Below, one piece after another: positions 32,843 to 37,736 of a stretch of 37,736 nucleotides of DNA. Both the position numbers and the translations under genes were made by a program. Below the pieces are notes generated by a model, which was not told the origin of the DNA, made no database searches, and saw only the letters and a program-made list of their open reading frames with translations. Each line of letters starts with the position of its first letter. Position 1 is the first letter of the stretch. The stretch is from Flavobacterium sp. (GTDB lineage: Bacteria > Bacteroidota > Bacteroidia > Flavobacteriales > Flavobacteriaceae): assembly GCA_017983975.1 (NCBI GenBank), contig JAGOAL010000017.1, positions 1-37,736 on the forward strand, read 5' to 3'.

Positions 32843-32971
32843 GGAACACAAAGAAGGCGCTAAGGACTCAAAGGTATACTCTTGGTGTTATTATTTGCCA
32901 CAGATTTCACAGATTATCACAGATTATTTTTTTGTGAATCTTTGTGAAAACCTTTGTGTTGCTTTGTGTTA
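32831..32971. repeat. CACAAAG-family long inverted repeat with nested CACAGATT units
   Basis: The left end starts TTTTAACCACAAGGAACAC. The right end (about 32940-32971) is an inverted run of CACAAAG units and includes the TAA stop of the 3-HAO gene. The loop holds three CACAGATT copies at 32899, 32908 and 32918. The two ends share unit structure, not an exact match. Confidence 0.65.
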
Positions 32972-33505
32972 CAATTTGGTATACTTTGGATTGGTTTCCA
33001 TTACTGTTCCGCATTGTTTACATGTTCTTTTTTCTTCCGAAGTAAAAAATTCAGTGAAATGCGGTAGAAAATCCTTTTCAATATCGTGTAATTCAAAATA
33101 GACTTCGTGTAATTTATAATTGCAATTGTCACAAAACCAAAGTAAACCATCGGTAAAACCTTTTCCGGCGCGTTTTCTTTCGATTACTAAACCTACAGAG
33201 CCTTCGGTTCTCGCAGGCGAATGGGGAATTTTTGCAGGATGTAAGTACATGTCTCCTGCCGAAAGTTTCATGGCTTTCTTCTCACCCTCTTCCTGAATAT
33301 ACACGGTGATTTCGCCTTCCAATTGGTAGAAAAGTTCTTCAGTTTCGTTGTAATGATAGTCTTTTCGTGCATTGGGCCCACCCACAACCATCACAATATA
33401 ATCGTCAGATGCTACGTAAATATTTTTGTTGCCAACTGGTGGTTTTAATAAGTCTTTATTCTCATTAATCCACTTTTGCAAGTTAAAAGGTTTAGCCGTT
33501 GCCAT
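32969..33505 (-). CDS. 3-hydroxyanthranilate 3,4-dioxygenase
   Basis: 178 residues, a cupin. It opens the ring of 3-hydroxyanthranilate in the kynurenine pathway, leading to quinolinate and NAD. Iron ligands His51, Glu57 and His95 stand at the same numbers as in the studied Cupriavidus enzyme. The second, rubredoxin-like iron site is complete with Cys125, Cys128, Cys162 and Cys165 (CDNC and CKQC). No other kynurenine gene is in the window. Its TAA stop lies in a dispersed repeat. Upstream, a TACCTTTT box is near-consensus only. Confidence 0.96.
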   Translation of the reverse strand: MATAKPFNLQKWINENKDLLKPPVGNKNIYVASDDYIVMVVGGPNARKDYHYNETEELFYQLEGEITVYIQEEGEKKAMKLSAGDMYLHPAKIPHSPARTEGSVGLVIERKRAGKGFTDGLLWFCDNCNYKLHEVYFELHDIEKDFLPHFTEFFTSEEKRTCKQCGTVMETNPKYTKL

Positions 33506-33534
33506 TGTGTTTTTGTTTAAAAGGTAAAGTTACT

Positions 33535-33585
33535 AAAAAGAAAAAAGGTTAGCTGTACTTTTTGTTACAAACTAACCTTTTATTT
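33535..33585 (-). terminator. Terminator downstream of the endonuclease/phosphatase gene
   Basis: AAAAGGTTAG (33543-33552) pairs with CTAACCTTTT (33572-33581); read on the minus strand the stem is followed by a T-rich tract. It sits just after the 33590 stop. Confidence 0.7.
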
Positions 33586-33589
33586 TTAT

Positions 33590-34705
33590 TTATTTAACTT
33601 CTTGCACCAAGTAAATATACACGGGGAAGTGATCGGAGAATCCTGGAACGCCGTTTTGATTTCGGAGTGGATACCCTTTATATTGACCGGTTTTTTGAAT
33701 GAGAAAAGGTTTGTTATATATGCCTGCTTTCCAATACTTAAAGGTTGCATAATCATTTTTATCTTTAGAAATGAATTGTTCGCTCACCATAATTTGGTCA
33801 AAAATATCGCCAGAATCTCTATAGAACAATGACGCATGACCATCTTTTGCCATTTGTTCAAACGGATTGAAAATATCGGCCGGTTTTTTAAGTTCTTCTT
33901 TTTTAAGTTTGGCGCCAATTCCTTCCTTTACACTTTTATTGTAAGCACCATCGTTTAAATCGCCCATCGTAATGATTTTAGCATTTGGATTAATTTTGAT
34001 AATAGAATCCATAATTTTTCTATTCAATCGCCCAGCAGCTTCTCTATACGGACTACTTCTTTTTTCACCACCAGAACGTGAAGGCCAGTGATTTACAATG
34101 ATGTTTATTTCTTCTCCGTCTAATAAACCCGTAACTAAAAGTTGGTCACGAGTGTAAATCCGTTTCGTTTTTTTATCATAGTTTACGTTTTCTTCTGTTT
34201 CCTCTTCTTCTTTCTTAGTTTTTTTAACAGATTCCGTTTCGGTTTCATAAACATATAAAGGCACATTGATATAGCTAGTTGGTTGAAAATGCTTTTCCTG
34301 ATACAAAAATCCAACATCGATACCGCGCTTATCAGGCGAATCAAAATGAACGACTTTATACCCTTTATTAATTAATGTGGGATGTTTGGTTAAATCCTCT
34401 AATACTCTTCTATTTTCAATTTCACACGCACCAATGATAACTGGCGCATTTTTTTGAGCGTCACTTGTGCCTAATTCGATAAGAACTCTGCTTAGATTGT
34501 CTAACTTCTTTTTGTAATTTTTTAAAGTCCAGCCTTCCGATGGGGTATATTCTTCATCATAAGTATCAGGATCGTTGATGGTGTCAAATAAGTTTTCAAA
34601 ATTATAAAAGGCAACGGTATGAACTTTAAATTTTTTCTCTTGAGAGAAAGCATTAGTTATTGATAAAATCACAACAAAAGCCGACAAATAGTGCTTTATT
34701 TTCAT
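33590..34705 (-). CDS. Secreted endonuclease/exonuclease/phosphatase family protein
   Basis: 371 residues with signal peptide (1-21). EEP-fold motifs are in order: YNFENLFD (34-41), catalytic-metal Glu95 in CEIEN, NHWPSR (205-210), GDLND (248-252) and the terminal SDH in FSDHFPVY (about 358-365). This set fits an exported nuclease or phosphatase needing divalent metal. A charged Lys/Glu insert lies at about 160-178. A Flavobacterium-style genome often has such a gene beside a TonB receptor and a lipoprotein, as here, so a role in using extracellular DNA or phosphate is plausible but inferred. A TACCTTTG -7 box (34757-34750) lies upstream without a clear -33. Confidence 0.92.
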   Translation of the reverse strand: MKIKHYLSAFVVILSITNAFSQEKKFKVHTVAFYNFENLFDTINDPDTYDEEYTPSEGWTLKNYKKKLDNLSRVLIELGTSDAQKNAPVIIGACEIENRRVLEDLTKHPTLINKGYKVVHFDSPDKRGIDVGFLYQEKHFQPTSYINVPLYVYETETESVKKTKKEEEETEENVNYDKKTKRIYTRDQLLVTGLLDGEEINIIVNHWPSRSGGEKRSSPYREAAGRLNRKIMDSIIKINPNAKIITMGDLNDGAYNKSVKEGIGAKLKKEELKKPADIFNPFEQMAKDGHASLFYRDSGDIFDQIMVSEQFISKDKNDYATFKYWKAGIYNKPFLIQKTGQYKGYPLRNQNGVPGFSDHFPVYIYLVQEVK

Positions 34706-34843
34706 ATAAGTAGATTATTTTATAGTTATGTTTACTAGAAAACAGGGTTCAAAGGTAAATAATATTATTAAAATTTGTATCTTTGTAGGCTGTTAAGTTT
34801 TGAACGACTTAGCATTAAATTAGTATTAATTTTAATATTCTTT

Positions 34844-37618
34844 ATGAAAAAACTTGTATTGAGCACGTTATTAGTGCTGCAAGCTGTTTTTGTTTTTGCA
34901 CAACAAAATCCTGCCTTAAAAGGAAAGGTTATCGATGCTAAAAGTCAGAAACCATTGCAAAACGTTGTGGCTATTATCCAAAGCAACAACCAATCTGTTT
35001 TAACTGATTTTGAAGGAAACTTTGTTTTTCAGGCTTTGCCTTCTGGGGCACAAGTATTGGTGATTAAATCTAATGGATACAATCAACAAAATTTAATGCT
35101 TGAACCATTTACAGGCGAAACCATCGACTTAGGAACTATTGTTTTAGAAGAAGATATAACTTCTGAACAACAATTAAGTTTAGTTACCATCACTGAAAAT
35201 GATTTAGGAGATGATAATAGTGGCTCAGAAAGTACCTCGGGTTTATTACAAGCTACGAGAGATGCTTATCAACAAGCGGCAGCATTTAACTGGGGACAAT
35301 CACGTTTTAGAATTAGAGGTTTAGATAATGAATATGGCGTTACCATGATTAATGGTATTGTAATGAATAAATTGTATGACGGAAGACCACAATGGAGTAA
35401 CTGGGGTGGTTTAAATGATGCTACAAGAAACCAAGAATTTACAATGGGTTCTGCGCCGTCTGATTATACTTTTGGTAGTGCATTAGGAACACAAGAAATT
35501 AATACTAGAGCTTCATTTTACAGACCAGGATCTAGAATTTCGATGTCGGGTACCAACACAAATTACAGTTGGAGAACGATGGGAACCTACGCATCTGGAA
35601 TGGACAAAGACGGATGGGCGTTTGTAGTTTCTGCATCAAGAAGATGGGCACAAGAAGGTTATTTTGAAGGAACAGATTATGCAGCCAATTCTTTATTTGC
35701 AAGTGTTGAGAAAAAAATAAACGATAAACACAGCTTAAACTTAACTGCTATGTATGCTCAAAATAGCAGAGGAAAATCATCGCCAAATACTCAAGAGGTG
35801 AACGATTTAATGGGAATTAAATATAACTCATACTGGGGATGGCAAGATGGTAAAAAGCGTAATTCAAGAGATAAAGACGTTGAAGAACCATTAGTGATGT
35901 TATCGCATTATTGGAAATTATCTGATAAAACAACTTTAAACACCAATGTTGCTTTTCAAACAGGAACCATTGGAAATTCTAGATTAGATTATCAATTAGG
36001 AAATAATCCAGATCCAACCTATTATAAAAATTTACCAAGTTATTTCAGTAACTTAGGAGGATATACGGAAGGACAATTGACACAAATTGGTGATACTTTT
36101 AGAGCAAATAGTCAAATCGACTGGAATGCTATGTATATCGCTAATCAAAATAGTGCTTTTGCAGGTAGAAGCGTTTATGTGTTATATGAAGACCGAACGG
36201 ATGACAATTTATTGAATGCCAATTCAATCATTAACTCAAGTTTATCAGATAATATTGTATTAAATGCTGGGGTTAATGTGAGAAAATTACGTTCACACAA
36301 TCACCAAAATTTACTTGATCTTATGGGAGGTCAATATTTCCTTGATATTGATCCGTTTTATTCAGGAAATGCGAGTCAATCAGATTTAAACAATCCGAAC
36401 AGAGAAATAGGTGAAAATCAATCGTATGGTTACAACTATTTGTTACATGCGTTAACTTTTGATGGTTTTACTCAATTCAAATTTACGTATGACAAAGTTG
36501 ATTTTTATTTAGCACAAAACTTCTCTAGAACAGAATATCAAAGAGAAGGTTTATATAAAAACGGAATCTATGCGGATAATTCATATGGAAAAGGAAATAG
36601 CATCACTTTTGAAAACTTTGGTTTTAAAGGAGGCTTAACCTATAAATTAAACGGAAGAAATTATTTTGATTTCAACGGATTATATCAAACTAAAGCGCCA
36701 AGTTTAAGAAATACTTTTTCTAATGCACGACTTAACAATGTAATTACACCAGATCTTCAAAGCGAAAGAGTTACCAGTGCAGATGCAAGTTACATCTTAA
36801 AAACACCAAAAATAAAAGCGCGTTTGACTGGTTTTTACACAAAAATTCAAGATGCTACTGAAATTTCTTTCTTTTACGGTGAAGGAATTGGAAGCGATGA
36901 TGGAGGAGACGAAGACACTTTTGTAAGTGAAATCGTGTCTGGAATTGACAAACAAAATATGGGTGTAGAGCTTGGTTTAGAATATAATATTACTTCAACC
37001 ATTAAAGCAACTGCTGCTGCTTCATACGGGCAATATATCTTTTCAGACAATGCAAGATTGAAAACAAACGATGATGCATTAGCTGCTGCCGGAAACAATT
37101 CATTAACTGATTTTGGAACAGTATACATTAAAAATTATCATCAAGCAGGTATGCCGCAAACAGCTGCTTCTTTTGGATTAGAATATAGAGATCCTAATTT
37201 CTGGTGGATCGGTGCAAATGTTAATTATTTGGCTAACAGCTATGTTGATTTTGCTAACATTCTAAGAACTGATAATTTTAGTATTGATAGTGCTACAGGC
37301 GATAATTATGCTGGCGCTACTCCAGAAACCGTAAGAGCTATTCTTAAACAAGAAAAATTTGATAGTTTTACATTGGTAAATTTAACAGGAGGAAAATCAT
37401 GGAGAATTAGTAAAGCAAACCGAAATACAGTTGGTTTCTTTGCCTCGGTGAATAATGTATTTGATATTCAGTACAAAACTGGTGGTTTTGAGCAATCTAG
37501 AAAAGCTACTTTCCCTGATTTACAAGCTGATCAGGCTAACGGAACACCATCTTTTGGTTCAAAATATTTCTACGGATACGGAAGAACTTTCTTCGTTAAC
37601 TTCTACATCAACTTCTAA
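34844..37618 (+). CDS. TonB-dependent outer-membrane receptor with carboxypeptidase-regulatory-like N-domain
   Basis: 924 residues from ATG at 34844, which gives a signal peptide (1-19, VLSTLLVLQAVFVFAQ). A start at 34775 would place 23 odd residues before it and overlaps the -7 box, so it is rejected. A carboxypeptidase D regulatory-like domain follows (about 25-105, LKGKVIDAKSQKPLQNVV), then the plug with FRIRGLDNEYGVTMINGIVM (about 155-175) and a long beta-barrel ending in aromatic FVNFYINF. It imports a large substrate or metal complex using TonB energy; the ligand is not readable. TATCTTTG (34778-34785) is a candidate -7 box without a good -33. It starts a transcript with the lipoprotein gene 11 nt downstream. 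Confidence 0.94.
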   Translation: MKKLVLSTLLVLQAVFVFAQQNPALKGKVIDAKSQKPLQNVVAIIQSNNQSVLTDFEGNFVFQALPSGAQVLVIKSNGYNQQNLMLEPFTGETIDLGTIVLEEDITSEQQLSLVTITENDLGDDNSGSESTSGLLQATRDAYQQAAAFNWGQSRFRIRGLDNEYGVTMINGIVMNKLYDGRPQWSNWGGLNDATRNQEFTMGSAPSDYTFGSALGTQEINTRASFYRPGSRISMSGTNTNYSWRTMGTYASGMDKDGWAFVVSASRRWAQEGYFEGTDYAANSLFASVEKKINDKHSLNLTAMYAQNSRGKSSPNTQEVNDLMGIKYNSYWGWQDGKKRNSRDKDVEEPLVMLSHYWKLSDKTTLNTNVAFQTGTIGNSRLDYQLGNNPDPTYYKNLPSYFSNLGGYTEGQLTQIGDTFRANSQIDWNAMYIANQNSAFAGRSVYVLYEDRTDDNLLNANSIINSSLSDNIVLNAGVNVRKLRSHNHQNLLDLMGGQYFLDIDPFYSGNASQSDLNNPNREIGENQSYGYNYLLHALTFDGFTQFKFTYDKVDFYLAQNFSRTEYQREGLYKNGIYADNSYGKGNSITFENFGFKGGLTYKLNGRNYFDFNGLYQTKAPSLRNTFSNARLNNVITPDLQSERVTSADASYILKTPKIKARLTGFYTKIQDATEISFFYGEGIGSDDGGDEDTFVSEIVSGIDKQNMGVELGLEYNITSTIKATAAASYGQYIFSDNARLKTNDDALAAAGNNSLTDFGTVYIKNYHQAGMPQTAASFGLEYRDPNFWWIGANVNYLANSYVDFANILRTDNFSIDSATGDNYAGATPETVRAILKQEKFDSFTLVNLTGGKSWRISKANRNTVGFFASVNNVFDIQYKTGGFEQSRKATFPDLQADQANGTPSFGSKYFYGYGRTFFVNFYINF

Positions 37619-37629
37619 AAAAATATACA

Positions 37630-37736
37630 ATGAAAATAAAATTTTTAAAAACAATATTTTTGTTAGGGCTTGTTTCAAGTTCTTTAACAAGCTGTGTAGG
37701 AGATGACGATTATGTGATTCCTACTGTGTATAGTTA
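37630..37736 (+). CDS. Predicted lipoprotein, 5' end only (possibly DUF5689-like)
   Basis: 35 codons are visible before the window ends. A lipoprotein signal ending SSLTSC is followed by GDDDYVIPTVYS, which recalls the start of flavobacterial surface lipoproteins (DUF5689-like) coded after TonB receptors. That label is tentative. The ATG is 11 nt after the receptor stop, so the pair should be co-transcribed. Confidence 0.7.
   Translation, partial: MKIKFLKTIFLLGLVSSSLTSCVGDDDYVIPTVYS

Noticed and set aside
32899-32926. CRISPR repeat array from the CACAGATT copies
   Set aside because: Units are 9-10 nt with no spacers of 25-40 nt and no cas genes in the window.
1-37736. tRNA, rRNA or riboswitch genes
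   Set aside because: Reading the intergenic regions on both strands gave no cloverleaf with TTCGA-type arms and no known riboswitch core; absence was not tested with a covariance search.

Overview
The window looks like a chromosomal segment of a Flavobacterium-like member of the Bacteroidota. It is AT-rich. It carries type IX secretion (T9SS) cargo with C-terminal sorting domains, a complete aerotolerance (bat) operon, a GH92 mannosidase, a DUF1800/DUF1501 pair and a TonB-dependent receptor. Several promoters fit the Bacteroidota pattern TTG - 17 to 23 nt - TAnnTTTG, and start codons tend to follow TAAAA-like leaders. No rRNA, tRNA, CRISPR array, integrase or transposase was recognised.

Layout. 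1-1752: an edge-truncated membrane/coiled-coil protein divergent from a TPR-like protein. 1759-3408: a secreted subtilisin with a T9SS tail. 3554-6953: an iron alcohol dehydrogenase, then gpsA and a TerC-family membrane protein as a promoter-driven pair. 7037-11906 (minus): a small conserved protein, pheS, another small protein and a secreted GH92 glycosidase. 12090-21624 (minus): the bat operon in the order moxR - DUF58 - BatD-like - batA - batB - batC - batD - [GxxExxY nuclease-like gene] - batE. 21803-24107: aldo/keto reductase, metallophosphoesterase and PhnA-like protein. 24204-24734: a RelB/YafQ-type toxin-antitoxin pair with its own promoter and a candidate operator. 24837-28251: DUF1800 and DUF1501 proteins. 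28304-30872: an accessory island of small lipoprotein and membrane genes separated by long structured repeats. 30927-34705 (minus): a small membrane protein, an ALDH7-type dehydrogenase, 3-hydroxyanthranilate dioxygenase and a secreted endonuclease/phosphatase. 34844-37736: a TonB-dependent receptor and the start of a lipoprotein gene.

The most unusual content is in the non-coding DNA. At 28603-30872, three small genes in one orientation are separated by long imperfect palindromes. One of these, 29240-29373, is built like an integron attC site but has GTTGTGY/GCACAAC ends instead of the canonical GTTRRRY/RYYYAAC. This resembles an integrase-less gene-cassette array. Separately, the GxxExxY gene inside the bat operon lies between 45-nt imperfect inverted repeats that also occur alone elsewhere in the window. 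That suggests a repeat-bounded mobile unit with a PD-(D/E)XK nuclease-like protein. The same repeat family supplies two stop codons (batD, 3-HAO gene) and the apparent -33 box of the ALDH promoter. These mobility and regulation ideas are inferences from sequence layout.
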